Notes: a model not told the origin generated them from the letters alone. Shown: positions 28,271 to 40,250, counted from the stretch's first letter. The stretch is 64,000 nucleotides of DNA from Metellina segmentata (GCA_947359465.1 OX375872.1:13345518-13409517); one strand, 5' to 3'. Translations and numbers: made by a program.

Positions 28271-28272
28271 GT

Positions 28273-28560
28273 ATTTTGTTTTAACTCTCTGAGGGGTTCA
28301 CACGTATAAATCTATTTGGCGCCTTTAGTTCCAATTGACCAATTTTGACCTTGATCAAGAGAATTCCACTAATTCTATTCTAAGGAAATAGCAATTGAAT
28401 CTTTCCAATGTATTCTAATATAAGGAAAGGACCAATAAAATACCTTTCATACTGATTCCATTGAATAAAATGGGTCAATAGAACCGTTCCAAAGAATTCT
28501 ATTCTATGGAAAGGACCAATAGAATCTTTTTCAAGGTTTGAAGTATTCATGAATTTTTTC
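28273..28560. mobile_element. piggyBac-type MITE remnant with ~47-bp minisatellite
   Basis: The left end TTAACTCTCTGAGGGGTTCA, then CACG, is followed by about four units of ttctattctaaggaaaggac, caatagaatctttcc. It then reads tattcatgaattttttcaac as in the copy at 41174-41530. The right end is not found. Confidence 0.55.
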
Positions 28561-28827
28561 AACCAATAGGTAAAAGCACAACCCTACACTTCTCTGAAAC
28601 ATCGAGACGCTGAGTATAAATTAAGCATAATTCAAATTTAAGCTTAATTGATATTCTACTCAAAACAAAAGATTGCCTAAGAAATACACTGTAGTCGAGA
28701 GATAATAAAAGTGAAATCAAATAATTTTTAACATTTCCATCTTTAAACTGACAAGTTATAAACAATTAAAGAAAACAAAACACTGTCAGGCACGAGAATC
28801 AACAGCATTTGGTAAAATACTACTCAC

Positions 28828-28861
28828 CTCGGTATGAATGAGAACCGTAAAGAGAAAGACT
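28828..28861 (-). promoter_or_regulatory. probable non-coding exon 1 and core promoter of the secreted-protein gene
   Basis: On the minus strand a TATA-like AAATAAAAG (28885-28877) is followed by CCCCAGTCTTT (A at 28861), which resembles an arthropod initiator. About 33 nt later comes ATACCGAG with a strong donor GTGAGT at 28827-28822. Exon 2 at 24527 has a 5' UTR acceptor and so needs an upstream exon like this one. The intron would be 4.3 kb. The TATA-to-start distance (about 22 nt) is slightly short, so the true start may be a few bases downstream. Confidence 0.5.
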
Positions 28862-28876
28862 GGGGAGGTAGACAGG

Positions 28877-28885
28877 CTTTTATTT
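28877..28885 (-). promoter_or_regulatory. TATA-like box of the secreted-protein gene
   Basis: AAATAAAAG on the minus strand, 16-24 nt upstream of the CAGTC initiator-like start. It is a variant TATA box and is placed by the downstream donor and the 5' UTR acceptor. Confidence 0.4.
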
Positions 28886-29129
28886 CCAACAAGGTACAAA
28901 CAGGTGGTTCAGTTCCCGTTGAAAACCACCTCACCCTTAATTCTGTCAGTTTCAGCAGATAAAAAAAGGAAAGGATTCAAGGGTTTTGTACACCTGTCTT
29001 TCCGACATCAAACACTTGAGCGTTATCTCAACACTTTCAACGTAAGTGTTTGTGTAAATATTTTTAATGAATGGATAGTTTTTTCGTATTGGCCGATTAC
29101 ATATTTCTTATCAGCCCCTTCTGTAAAGA

Positions 29130-32100
29130 AACTTCCCAGGAAAAGGATTTTGGATCATTATTTTCTATGAGGGTAAAAATACATTTCGCGGATATCAGAT
29201 TAAAGTCAAACTGAAGTGGCAAATGTGTCGTTCGTTTTCTGATGACAGATTGCTTCGATTATTTGGCAACGATGCACGGAGCGTTAGTTCTGCTTTGACT
29301 TCGAGTTGCATATGTTGTATCTTTATTGAAACCAATCTCGCATTGCTGTATGCTTCAAGTCAAGGCATCCCGTCGTATTTAAAACGAAAATGTTTGAATA
29401 GATAGAAAAGCGGAAATTATGAGGCGTTTGCTTTTTTGCTCTTGAAAGTTAGTTATGTATTGTTCGATGCTAGAAGTTAAAAACCCTCCAAGGAAAAGGA
29501 TATTTATCATTATTTTCTACGAAGGTAAAAATACGCTTTGCGGACATCAGATTTAAGTCAAATTCAAGTGGCACATTGTGTCGTTCGTTTTCTGAAGACA
29601 GATTGCTTCAATTATTATGCAACGATGCACGGCTCATTATTTTTTATTTTACTGCGATTTGGATACGTTGTATCGTTGTTGAAAGCAATGTATCATAAAT
29701 GTTTGGATCAAGTCCCAGTTGCATTTTAAAGGGAAATGTGTGAACAGATAGAGAAGCGGAAATGATGAGGCATTTGTTTATTTGCTCTTGAAAGTTATGG
29801 TTAGGTACTGTTCGATTCTACAAGGTAAAACCTCTACACGGAAAATGATTTTGGAACAATATTTCTTATGAAGGTAAAAATACTTTTTGTGGACTTGAGA
29901 TTAAAGTCATACTGTAATGGCAAGTTGTATTCGCTCATTTTCTGATGAGAAATTGCTTCGATTGTTTTGTAACGATGCACGGCCCGTTTTAGTTTTGCGC
30001 TTTTATTGAGTTGGATATGATGTATCGTTGTTGCAACCAGTATCGCATTGCTGTTTGTTTTGTTTCAAGTCGAGATATCCCGTCTTATTTTAATGAAAAA
30101 TCTGTCAACAGATGATTCAAATCAAAAACAAAGAAGCGTTTTTTCATTTGCTCTTAAAAATTTTATTACTTTACATTTTTATGTTATGCTTATGTATAGT
30201 TCGGTTCTCTCTCTAGATAGTAAAAAATAGCCGAGGAAAAGGATTTTCGATCATTATTTTCTATGAGGGTAAAAATACACTTTGCCGATATCCGATTAAA
30301 GTCATACAAAAGTGGCCAAACTGTGTCTTTCGTTTTCTAATGACAGATTGCTTCGATTATTCTGAAATGATGTACGAAACTTTAGTTGTGCTATTACTGC
30401 GTGTTGGATATGTTGTATCTTTGTTGCAATCAATATCACAAAGATGTTTGTTTGAAGTCTAGGCATCGAGATGTATTTTTAACCTTTTGACTACGGCTAT
30501 AGATATAACAAGTGCGATTCTTATAACTTTCAAAGCCATACTGTAACGGCCGTAGACTAAAATATTTCCTGGCGTGATTCTTATAACATTCAAGGTACAA
30601 CTGATCTACTGGCTGTTATGTAAATTCTTTCTTTGAGCGATCATGGTATAACTGTTGCACCTGCCGTAGTCTAAAGGTTAATTAAAATGCTTGAATATAT
30701 TGAAATGCAAAAACGAAGAAGCGTGTATGTGCTCTTGAAAATTATAGTTATGCATAGTTTGATTCTAGACAGATAAAAAGTTGGCTGTTGTATGATATTA
30801 AAACCTACCACTTTTGCCGTAACTATTACTTTCATTGTGCTAGAGCAAACATATCCCATCATTATTTTGTTCTATCTCAGAATTAGACTGACATCACTCT
30901 AAAGTGTTGTGTACCTGTGTAAATCATTCTCATATAGCTATTTAGTTAGTTTTTAGGCATGTCCTTCGATTTTGAAGTGAAATCCATGGATAAATTAAAA
31001 AGAAAAGTCGTAGAGGCATTTGTTTTATTTTCTCTTGAAAGTTGTGGTAGTCAGATTCTAGAAAGGTAAAAATTATTTTGCTGTGATGCCTTTGATTTCA
31101 AAATGAACGGTTGAAATAAATTAAAAATAAAATTTAAAAAGGCGTTTGCTTTATTTTTTCGTGAAAAGTATGGTTTTATGCAGTTTGATTTTAAACAAAA
31201 AATTCTTCTGCTGTATGAGACTGGAACCCTACCACTTTTCTGATGATAATTACTGTCATTGTCGGACAACAAACATATATCATCACTGTTTTGCTCTCTA
31301 TCTTAGAATTAGACATTAGACTGGTATCCCTTTAAAGTAGTGTGAATCTGTATAGATATATCTCACTTATCTTTTTAGTTCGTGTATCTGCAAGGCCTTT
31401 CGCTTTAAAGTGAAACGTGAGAATTAATTATAAAGCAAAATGGAAGAAGCGTTTGTTTTATTTGCTTTTAAAAGTTATGGTTATCGAAATTCAGATTCAA
31501 AAAAGGTAAAAATTGTTTTGCTGTAAGAGACTTAAATCTACCACTTTTCTTGTGACAACTGGTTTCGTTGTTGTGTGCATTAAACGTATTTCGTTAATTT
31601 AGCTTTCTATCTCAGAATTAGATGAACTCCTCTTCTAAGTCTTGTCTATCTTAATGGATCAAATGCCGCCTAGCTGTTTATTTCTATTCTAGGCATCGCT
31701 TTTGATTTCAAATTAAATAAGGTGAATAAGATGTATATTTAAAAACAAAAACGAAAAGAAAATATACTTTATTTCCTCTTGGAAAGTTAGGGTTAATAAT
31801 AATCGGATTCTCGAAAGGCGTGAATGTTTTTTGGTCATACACACTAAGCAGTCCATTGAAAATCGCCTCTTTCTTGGTAACAATTGACTTTCAGTGTTAA
31901 GCAGTTGAATGTCATTGTTTTTATTCTCATAGTAGAATTCGGTTTCTTCAAGATCCTGTGTTGTCTTTATTGACCGATTTTACATAGCTGCTTCGTTCAA
32001 GTCTAGTTAAGACCTTCCATTTTTTGTTCAACTTTCTTTTCCCAGTATAAAAAAATACTATTTATCTATCGCAGTGTGTGTATTTGTAGATTATCTTGTA

Positions 32101-32600
32101 GAATTTTTGGTCGCCGTGACTAGAAATCGCAAGTGGAGGCCAATTTGCCGGGTAAAGCAGCACACAGCCGTCATTCCTTGCGTAGTCCCAACTGCTTTTC
32201 ACCCTCTCGCCACGATAAGGCCATAGGACATTCAGAGTCCATTTTTTGTTGAAATGATTGAATAGATTGAAAAGCCAAAAGAGGCTCGTGTTTCATTTTT
32301 CTCTTGAAAGTTGGGGATATATTTGTTTTTGATCTGTTGAAAGTCGTCTACAATGCTAATAATAGTATACTTTAAATGTTGTGCAGTAGAATGTCTGCAT
32401 CTATCTTCTTTCTATTATAACTAAGTTATTTCTTTAGTGTTTTCTAGCTTCATAGACCAATAGCTTTGGCTCATGTTGAGGCATCGCCTTTCGCTTGAAT
32501 AGATTGAAAAGTCACAAAGTGTTAAGAGGCCTTTGCGTTACTTCTCCCTTGAAAAAATTGCTATGGGTAATCTGGTTTTAGGGAGCAAAATTTATGTTTA
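29130..32600 (+). repeat. old tandem array, ~350-bp unit, 8 or more degenerate copies
   Basis: Units share aaaaggattttggatcatta, tgaggtaaaaatac-like strings, gtcgttcgttttctgatgac, agattgcttcgattatt, and end gcgtttgcttttttgctctt, gaaagtta. Clear starts lie at about 29136, 29490, 29840 and 30230. After the MITE at 30479 the units drift (30700, 31060, 31500, 31790, 32270) but keep the tttgttttatttgctcttga and gattctagaaaggtaaaaa blocks. Confidence 0.7.
30479..30681. mobile_element. TTAA-flanked MITE (piggyBac-type), copy 2
   Basis: 203 bp, with ends TTAACCTTTTGACTACGGC and, inverted, TTAACCTTTAGACTACGGC (18 of 19 identical). An internal gccgtagactaaaatatt repeats the end motif. No ORF. It is inserted in the ~350-bp tandem array. 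Confidence 0.8.
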
Positions 32601-33237
32601 GTTTTGAGGGTTATTTATTTCCTAAATACAATCAAATTAATTTTGAGTTGATTGCGTATAAAAAATATGTTTCATTTATTCTGAACGAAATAAATAAATG
32701 CTCAAATAGTATCAAATCGAAGAAAAAAGACTAGTGATAGTACTTATAATAATTTTAATACATAGGTTTATCCTAAATTAATGTAATGTAGAATATTTTG
32801 TCTTACATTTAAATTATTTGATAGTCGTCAGTTAGCGTCAGATATTTTTCGAAAGGTTCTGCAAAAAGTAATAAATGTCTTTATTATTAATCATTATATA
32901 CCAAAAGATCATTTCTCATCAGATTATTTTACATCTTATAATAAAGTATTACTGACTTTCCCAAAAATATTTCTTTAGAATCCGGATATGCATTGTGTTT
33001 CATCGCAGTATAGAAGATTCTATCTTCGATTCAATAAACACTGAATTAAAAAAAAAAAAGCGTCTTCACACAACTAGTTTGTATTACTAGAAACTAGGGA
33101 CCTACTAAAATCGATTTCAAAGTTCAACAAAGGACCTTATTGTGACTCTTAAACAGCTTCCAAATGCACACTAGGTTCTCAGTCCATAGGACACACAAGG
33201 AATCTTATTTATTCGTAACAATAGAAATCGAAGATTA
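32601..33237. other. AT-rich sequence without a gene
   Basis: Nothing recognised apart from an A-run at about 33050. Confidence 0.4.
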
Positions 33238-33297
33238 TTGAGAGAAGAAAGCAGGAGAAAGGGAATTAGAAGGGAAAAAGAAGAGCACAAAACACGA

Positions 33298-33483
33298 ATG
33301 TCGTCCAAAAATGCAATGAAGCTAATATTTTCCTATTGTTGTCTCGCTGTTACGAGCTTCGTAAGCCATTTATGTTTCGTCCACTCATGCGACATTGGTG
33401 AAGTAAGGACAGCCGATAAAATCTTTGATTTTTCTAGCAGACCTCAGTTTATTGGAAGGCAGAAGAAAAGAGCCAACCTTTAA
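33298..33483 (+). CDS. candidate short secreted-protein ORF or first exon
   Basis: ATG at 33298 opens MSSKNAMKLIFSYCCLAVTS, with a hydrophobic stretch resembling a signal peptide, and the frame runs 61 codons to ending RQKKRANL and a stop. A possible donor (GAA, then GTAAGG at 33403) would instead end an exon at 33402. An in-frame ATG also exists at 33238. A dibasic RQKKR near the end is reminiscent of a processed peptide precursor, but no known neuropeptide motif is seen and no clear TATA box precedes it. Chance is a serious alternative. Confidence 0.25.
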   Translation: MSSKNAMKLIFSYCCLAVTSFVSHLCFVHSCDIGEVRTADKIFDFSSRPQFIGRQKKRANL

Positions 33484-33959
33484 AAACTACAGAAATTCTC
33501 GAGCGCAAAGATTCGCCATTAAGATAGGTTGTAATGATACTACTTATCTTTGACTGAAAGACATAACTTGGCTTGAAAAACAGAAAAGCTTCCGGACTGT
33601 TCATTATCGATTACATCTTTCCTGTTATTAATATCGGATTTATACCGCGGTCTGGAGAAGTAAGCAAAAGGTATGGCAATAATTACGCGCCATACTCTAA
33701 AACACTCAAAGAATTCTACACAGTTTCTATCTTTAATGAGAAGAGTGATTTTTCGCTTCTAAGCCTGTATTTTTAAACTTGAAGCTTAACTCCTTCGAAT
33801 CAAACTGAGACAGTGTCACAATTCGGTAAAATTGACATTTGTCTCAGAATATTTTAAATGGTTTTTAGCCACAAAATCGAAGTTGTAATTCTTGTTGTTT
33901 TAAACGATAGAAACACCTATCAATCTACCACAACAACAGTCACGAAGTATATATTGTTT

Positions 33960-34655
33960 GTGGATTTCAACTTTACGATGAATTGATTTCAAAGGATTTC
34001 TCTGATTGCTGTTTAATAAGAGATTATCCATATGGATATCTGAAGAACCTATTTGGGATTGCAATGACAGTGAAATTTAGATTTCAATTGTTAGATTAAT
34101 TGGTTTCATATAATTTCCCCGCATGAGGACTTTATTAAAAGATGATAAATGTGGATATTTAAAGAACACATTTTGGATTGCAATGACATTGAAATTTAGA
34201 TTTCAACTGTGTGATTAATTGTTGTTACATAATTTCTCTGCTTGAGGGATTTTGATAAAAGATGATGAATGTGGATAAGCTGACGAACCAGTTTTGGATT
34301 GCAATGATATTGAAATTTAAATTTATTTCATATGTACGATAAAAATAATTTCATACAATTTCTCTGCTTGAGGAGTAGATTTTTGAAGAACACATTTTGT
34401 ATTGCAACGGCATTTAAATTAAGATTTCAAATTTACTACGAATTTATTTCTTCTGATAATTTTTACTCTTGAGGATTTTAATTAGGGATAATGGATGTGG
34501 ATAGCTAGAGAAAACATTTTGAATTACAGTATTGAAAATTAGATTTGGTCTAAATGTTGAATTAATTTCATATTCGATAATTTTTGCGTTTAAGGATTTT
34601 GATAATAGATAAGGTGTTTGGATATCTGGAGAACGCGTTTTGTATTGAGTTATCA
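33960..34655 (+). repeat. tandem repeat, ~118-bp unit, 6 copies
   Basis: Units share attgcaatgacattgaaatt, tagatttcaa, tttcatataatttctctgct, tgagg, gatgataaatgtggatat and agaacacattttgga, starting near 33960, 34075, 34190, 34305, 34395 and 34530. Confidence 0.8.
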
Positions 34656-34659
34656 TTGA

Positions 34660-35780
34660 AAGTTTAACACGGGTTAAGTGGAATATGCAGTCGAAAGTTC
34701 CTTCACATATTGTGATAATCGTATTTGAGGGTTCTTTTTCATGACGAGCGCAAGTAAGATTTTTTTATATAATACTACTTTAAATCACTTGTAAATGATT
34801 CATTTAAATAAAAAATGCTATAACTGATAAATATCTAGAAATTTTTTTTTAAATTTAACCGAAAGTGATAATTAAATCTGACAATTTTTACAAATATAGA
34901 TTGAAGGGATGAAACTTTGAGTGAACAGTTTCACAATTTAATTACAGAAGCTATAAATATACCAGGGAAATGTAATTACATTTATTCGTTCCTAGTATAG
35001 TCCGCCTTAGGGAGGAGTTTCGGGGATTAGGCAGAGCCGAGCGATTAACAATACATTTAAAACATTTAACAGAAAGTATAAAAACAAAAGACAAGTGAGG
35101 GGCAAAAACGCAAGCGTAAAAAAAAATATGGAGTAAGAAAAGGATTACAAAATTTGTTTAAATTTGCATATAACATATTAATAATAATATGAACCATGTA
35201 CAATGAACGGGATCAAAACACAATGAACAAGGATATATATTCAGAAAAACAAATTCCTAGAGAAAAACGTGATAAAAGACAACTATAAAATACAGATATA
35301 ATAATTTTGTAAGAAAAGTTAGGTTGTTTCGAGAATTTCGACTTCTTAGTTCTCACAGATATAATCAGTATTGGAGATGATAAATTCCATCATTTTAAGG
35401 GTTTGTAAGGAGCGAATAAGGATTTTGTCATTGCAATGTCTATTCTTGGCAGTACTTTGGCACCAATGACAGTAGTTTAATAGAGAAGGTTTCCCCAAAT
35501 GCCACGGTAAAATAAATTTTTTTATAGATCACAACTTATAAGATGTGAATAATAAAAAGTAATGGAATTTCTTATTTTTATTTTTTATTTCATTCTCCAA
35601 GCCAACCGGATCTTAGTGAATTTCTCAGAAAATATTGGTTTTGTGCCACTTATAGGTAATGATATTTTAATATTGTTTGTCGGTTATCAACTGTGAAATT
35701 GGATTATATTAAATTTTGAAAATTTAAACGTATCGGAGCAATATACCGCATGGGGAATATCGTGTATTTTGTTGTGAATG
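34660..35780. other. no gene seen
   Basis: A distinct segment gtccgccttagggaggagtt at about 35000, followed by A-rich sequence, has the look of a retroelement piece, but nothing coding is found. Confidence 0.35.
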
Positions 35781-35784
35781 GTGG

Positions 35785-36095
35785 GGTGCGATACTAGATC
35801 AACCTCCTCGTGGTGCACCCTGGAAGCGTCTTATCCGGCTAAAAGATCTACTGCTTTCGGTATTCAGCCTCACTATGTGTCTAGCGAGTCATCTATACCG
35901 CATTGGCATTTACAACAGCCCAAATTGCCCGCTCTGTGGAAAGGACGAGGTTATGGACAGGTACCACATCTAAGGATGCTCAGTTTTGCTTGGGGACTCC
36001 GAGGTGAAAAGATATTGGAGTGCTAGAGCCCTGCTGATGGGAGACATTGACTTGTCTCTCTTACTTTTCTTGTGTTCTTTTTTTTTTTTTTCGTT
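35785..36095 (+). pseudogene. 3' end of a non-LTR retrotransposon reverse-transcriptase gene
   Basis: After frameshifts the plus strand reads DQPPRGAPWKRLIRLKRSTA, then LTMCLASHLYRIGIYNSPNC, then PLCGKDEVMDRYHI, stop, and GDSEVKRYWSARALLM. The HLYRIGI...C..C...D..H block is the Cys/His motif found at the C-terminus of many arthropod non-LTR reverse-transcriptase ORFs. The catalytic domain is absent, as expected of a 5'-truncated copy. Confidence 0.75.
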
Positions 36096-36439
36096 TTGTA
36101 AGATGCTTGTCATATTCTCTTGCCATTGGAAATTAAAAAAAAAATGTTATGAATGGTTTGTAAGATTACATGTTGATTACTTAATACCTCACAACTTTCA
36201 TAACTTGTAATACGTTTACTGATTGTTTGATATGTTTATGAAACCATTCACAACAATATTTTTATGTTTCGTGTGAACGGTTTATAAGTTTATCTTTAAT
36301 TACTAAACACCACAACTTCTATAACCCGCAAAATAAACAGTGTCTAATAAATGCAACAAGGGACATTCTTAGCTCTCTATGGAGCTTAGATGCATAATTC
36401 AACCTTGTATAACCTACAATCTTTTATGCATGACTTCTG

Positions 36440-36713
36440 ACCAACTTTGACCTACACCAAAACGATCTTTCCAAAGGATTTTATTCTAAGGAAAGGAGTG
36501 ATGGAATCTTTCCGAAGGATTCTTATTCCAGGGAAAGAAGCAATGGAGTTTTCCAAAAGAATTCTATACCAATTAAATGATCAGTAGAATCTTTCAAACG
36601 AATTTTATTTAAGGAAATGACCAATGGAATATTAGTTATTTCCTTATTTTGTTAAAATTCATTCAGAGTGGTCGAAAGGTGTAAATATGCGTGTGAACCC
36701 CTCAGAGGGTTAA
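36440..36713. mobile_element. piggyBac-type MITE remnant with ~47-bp minisatellite
   Basis: About four units of ctttccaaaggattttattc, taaggaaaggag are followed by the right end CGTGTGAACCCCTCAGAGGG, then TTAA at 36713. This is the mirror image of the left end at 28273. Confidence 0.65.
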
Positions 36714-36721
36714 GAATACTG

Positions 36722-36938
36722 GGGCCACCGAGGCTCAGTGGGTTTGACCATGCTCTGGCGACCTACGAGTTCTCAGAGGCGAAGTTTTGAATCCTCCCTT
36801 CATGTATTGTTCTCTTCTGGTAGTAAAACTATCTTTCTATATGTATGTCCATTACTTGACGTTATTTGCCTGTGTTGTCCGAGTATCTGCTGTTTGACCA
36901 AGTATGGCTCTAGCATTACAAAAACTCAAACTCAATCA
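36722..36938 (+). mobile_element. SINE-B, full length, with tRNA-like head
   Basis: Head ggccaccgaggctcagtggg (A-box-like), B-box-like aagttttgaatcctccc, body tgttctcttctggtagtaaa, and end gcattacaaaaactcaaact. Confidence 0.75.
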
Positions 36939-36984
36939 ACCATCTCCTTGTGGTTCTCTATACTAGATACATCCTCGTCATTAT

Positions 36985-37170
36985 CAAAACTAACCAGATA
37001 TTGAGGGACAAGATATCTCGTTACTGCAAAAAACTGGCCAGATCTTTATCTCGCCATCATGAAAAAGTCGATAATATCTTCATGACGATGTATCTCGTCA
37101 TTAGCAAAAATCGATCAGATTTTGATGGACGAGATAACTTGTCGAATCTTCTTATAAAGTTAGTCATACT
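36985..37170. repeat. GATATC-palindrome repeat
   Basis: Three palindromic cores: gacaagatatctcgtt, gatgtatctcgtc and gacgagataacttgtc, separated by ggccagatctttatctcgcc and similar strings. Confidence 0.65.
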
Positions 37171-37463
37171 TCTTTGACTGATTTACAAGTTTATGCGTTA
37201 ATTGCTAAACACCGCAACCTCCATACCACGCAATACGTAATAAGTAAAATAAATATGTACCAAACCAATGCAGAGAAATTCTTACTACTTCTTATACATA
37301 AATTATATTCTCAAATACTTCATTATTGGTAATATTTTATTCAGGTTACATACTTATAAGCATACAAATTCATAAAAGTTGAAGAATTCTCAAAAATAAA
37401 TATATTTCTTAAAAATCCCAGACACTCTTGGCTTTATAATATTTATACCAAATATATAGACCT

Positions 37464-37464
37464 C

Positions 37465-37513
<49 letters not shown>
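37464..37513. repeat. (TA)n microsatellite
   Basis: About 24 TA repeats. Confidence 0.95.
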
Positions 37514-37515
<2 letters not shown>

Positions 37516-37919
37516 TCGATCGCCATCACTTTTTATACTCTAGAAAGTAGGAGAATTTTGTTTCTTTATGGTTCTGTGTCCTATATTAAACTGGAAACTG
37601 ATATTCAACATAAACTATAAAGCTCTCTAAAGATATCATATGCGAACTTGTTATAGTGACATGAGTTTCCAATTTACGATCAAATTTTCTTTCCGTCATG
37701 GACATTAAGCCAGCACTATAAATAAGCTTAAGATATACAACATAAATCTTCTTGTTAACTTCATGAAATTGGATTTTCATTATGGGTAAATGGTTTTCTG
37801 AAACAATCGCCTGTCAGAAACACAGAGTATACGTTTTATTTTATCTTTATATAAACCCATTTTTAATCTCTTTTACTTTTGTCGTGCATTTGCTTTCTTC
37901 TAAAGATATAACTGAGGTA

Positions 37920-38790
37920 AATTATTACGGACTTAGAAAGACTTCTCCACAAACCAAACATGAAAAAACCAAACATAACATTGTCTACAATTCGAGATAC
38001 TTTGGTAGTGTGTCTGTTTGAGTATTTTCAAAAGCTATAACATTAAAAGAATATATTTCGAACTTAAAAATAGACTTTTCTCCACAAGACAAATGACAAA
38101 CAAAAACAATGAACAAACCAAAGCACGTTCAAAGCATTGCCACCCATCAGAAATACGTGGAAGAGGTTTTGTTTGTGTTCTTAAAAGCTATAACATTGGA
38201 AAATAATTTTAGACTCAAAATAGAATATACTTTTCTCTACAATATAAATATGAACAAACCTAATCTCTTTTAAGACATTACGAACCATCAGAGATATTTG
38301 GATAGTGGATTTCTGTGTTTTCAAAAGTTACAACATTGATAAAAGTTATTTTATGTTCAAAATAGAATAGACTTTTCTCTACAAAACAAACATGAACAAA
38401 CCAAAGCACGTTTTATAACATTGAAAACTTATTTCAGACTCAAAATAGAGTAGACTTTTCTTTACAAAACAAACATGAACAAATGAAAGCACTTTGAAAA
38501 CTTTGCCAACTATCAGAGATGCTTAGGTAATGCATTTGTTTGTGTGTTTTCAAAAGCTATAACAATATTATTTGAGACTCAAAATACACAATAGACTTTT
38601 CTCCGCCAAATAAACATGAATCAAAGTGTGTTTAAAAAATTACCAACTATAGGTGATACTTTTAGCAGTTGTTTACATCAATAGACAACATTTCGAAGAA
38701 TTATTTTATTCAAAACCGAATGAACTTTTCTTCACACTAAAGCATGAACAGAAGCTGTTTCTATAGAAATCAACCATAACGTATACGTTG
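37920..38790. repeat. tandem repeat, ~150-170-bp unit, interrupted by Tc1
   Basis: Units share tttcaaaagctataacatt, ttcaaaatagaatagacttt, tctccacaaaacaaacatga, acaaaccaaagcacgtt. The array resumes after the Tc1 insertion at 40253-40365 (tactcaaaatagaatagatt). Confidence 0.75.
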
Positions 38791-38840
38791 GTTGTGCAAT
38801 GTGCATTCGTTTTCTCTAATTGAGGTAGCACTAGAAAGTA

Positions 38841-40250
38841 CACTGCTGGCCACCCAAATTGCAACACCAAGAAAGACAAGAGATATCACAACAAAATTTA
38901 TTTTGTGGATAACATGTTTACCAAGTATCAAATGATTAAATTTATAGACTTCTGTGAAGTGTGGTTGCTGCCAAAATCAGTAGCCAGAGTAGCCGCCATT
39001 GTTGGAGATCACCGCTGCCACACGTCTCGGCATTGATTCAAAGAGACTTTGGATGTGTTCTTGGGGTACAGCAGACCAAGCAGCTTCCACACGTTTCCAA
39101 AGTTGATCTGGTGTGGCAGCTGGGGATGTAATCTGGGTCAATCGTTGAGCAACCATGGACCTCATGTTTTCTATCGGCGAAAGATCCGAAGAGCGAGCTG
39201 GCCAGGGAAGCAATTCAATCTGGTGATTGATGAAGAACCCTTGGACAATGCGTGCCACGTGTGGTCGCGCATTATCCTGTTGAAATATGGCTGTGGGCAA
39301 GCCCTGAAGGTAAGGAAGGACTTTTGGCTCCAACACCTCGGAGATGTAGAGCTGGCTGTTTAAAGTACCGGCAATGCGTACTAGAGGAGTGCGAGAGTGA
39401 TATCCAATACCGCCCCATACCATAATACCCGGTGCAGGACCAGTGTGGCGGTGCTTAACGCAGTTGTTCAGCATCCTCTCTCCATGGTGTCTCCAGACTC
39501 GAATCTGACCATCGTGGTGTTGCAGATAGAAGCGTGACTCGTCAGTAAAGACAATTTCATTCCAGTCTGCCGTCCACAATCTTCTTTCATCGCACCATTG
39601 GCGGCGGAGACGTCTGTGGTTCTGCGTCAACGGTAGACGAAGCAATGGACGTCTTGCGGACACACCACTCTGCTGTAAACGGTGTCGAATGGTACGCGCA
39701 GACACTGGATGATGCGTTACAGACTGAATGTGCTGTGCTATGGTTCGTGATGTGGCTGAGTGATCCGTCACTGACATACGCACAATATGCCTGTCATCAC
39801 GTGAAGTGGAGCACTGAGGTGGATGCGATCGAACACGTCGGTCCGTCGTACCCTCCTGCATCTAACGATCACATATCCGCATTACAGTTGTTTGGTTTCG
39901 TCCAAAACGACTACCGATTTCCCTGAAAGATAATCCACAATCTCGGTAGGCCGCTATCCTTCCTCTGTCGAACTCGGATACTTGTTCAAAAGATGATCGC
40001 TGTTTTCTACAAGGCATAATTGATCGTTTTTTTTGAAAAAACCACAAGAAAAAACCAATTGCCGTACTTGAAATCGTCGAAATCTCCAAGCCTTAAATAA
40101 CGCTTTGAAGTGGCGCCACAGGCGCTCTTGATGTGCGTCTGCGCTGAAATTCTAATCATTTGCATATTTCACCTCCGCTAATACATGTTGTAAATTTCAT
40201 ATTATTTGCATGCTTCATTCAGGGTGTTGCATTTCCGGTGGCTAACAGTA
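38841..40250 (-). mobile_element. nearly intact Tc1-family element (1410 bp)
   Basis: Terminal inverted repeats of 28 bp: left CACTGCTGGCCACCC...GCAACACC and, inverted, right TACTGTTAGCCACCG...GCAACACC (22 of 28 identical). TA target duplications lie at 38839-38840 and 40251-40252. It carries one transposase reading frame with a single stop. It sits inside a tandem repeat. Confidence 0.95.
38977..40017 (-). pseudogene. Tc1 transposase (DD34E), one nonsense codon
   Basis: From ATG at 40017 one frame runs 346 codons to the stop at 38977, broken only by TAG at codon 52 (39864-39862), where the family usually has Trp. N-terminal helix-turn-helix: FDRGRIAAYRDCGLSFREIG. Catalytic residues are present: TDESRF (first Asp), FQQDNARPH (second Asp), and SPIENM with Glu 35 residues on (DD34E). 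After the third acid the usual Trp in the IE.VW.MV block reads Arg (NMRSMV), suggesting a second lesion. Length equals a full Tc1 transposase. This is the best-preserved transposase in the window. Confidence 0.92.

Noticed and set aside
35778..36026. 82-codon plus-strand ORF beginning MVGCDTRST
   Set aside because: It is the wrong frame. The neighbouring frames read as the C-terminus of a non-LTR reverse transcriptase.
39049..39926. plus-strand ORFs of 104 and 93 codons
   Set aside because: Shadows of the Tc1 transposase on the minus strand.
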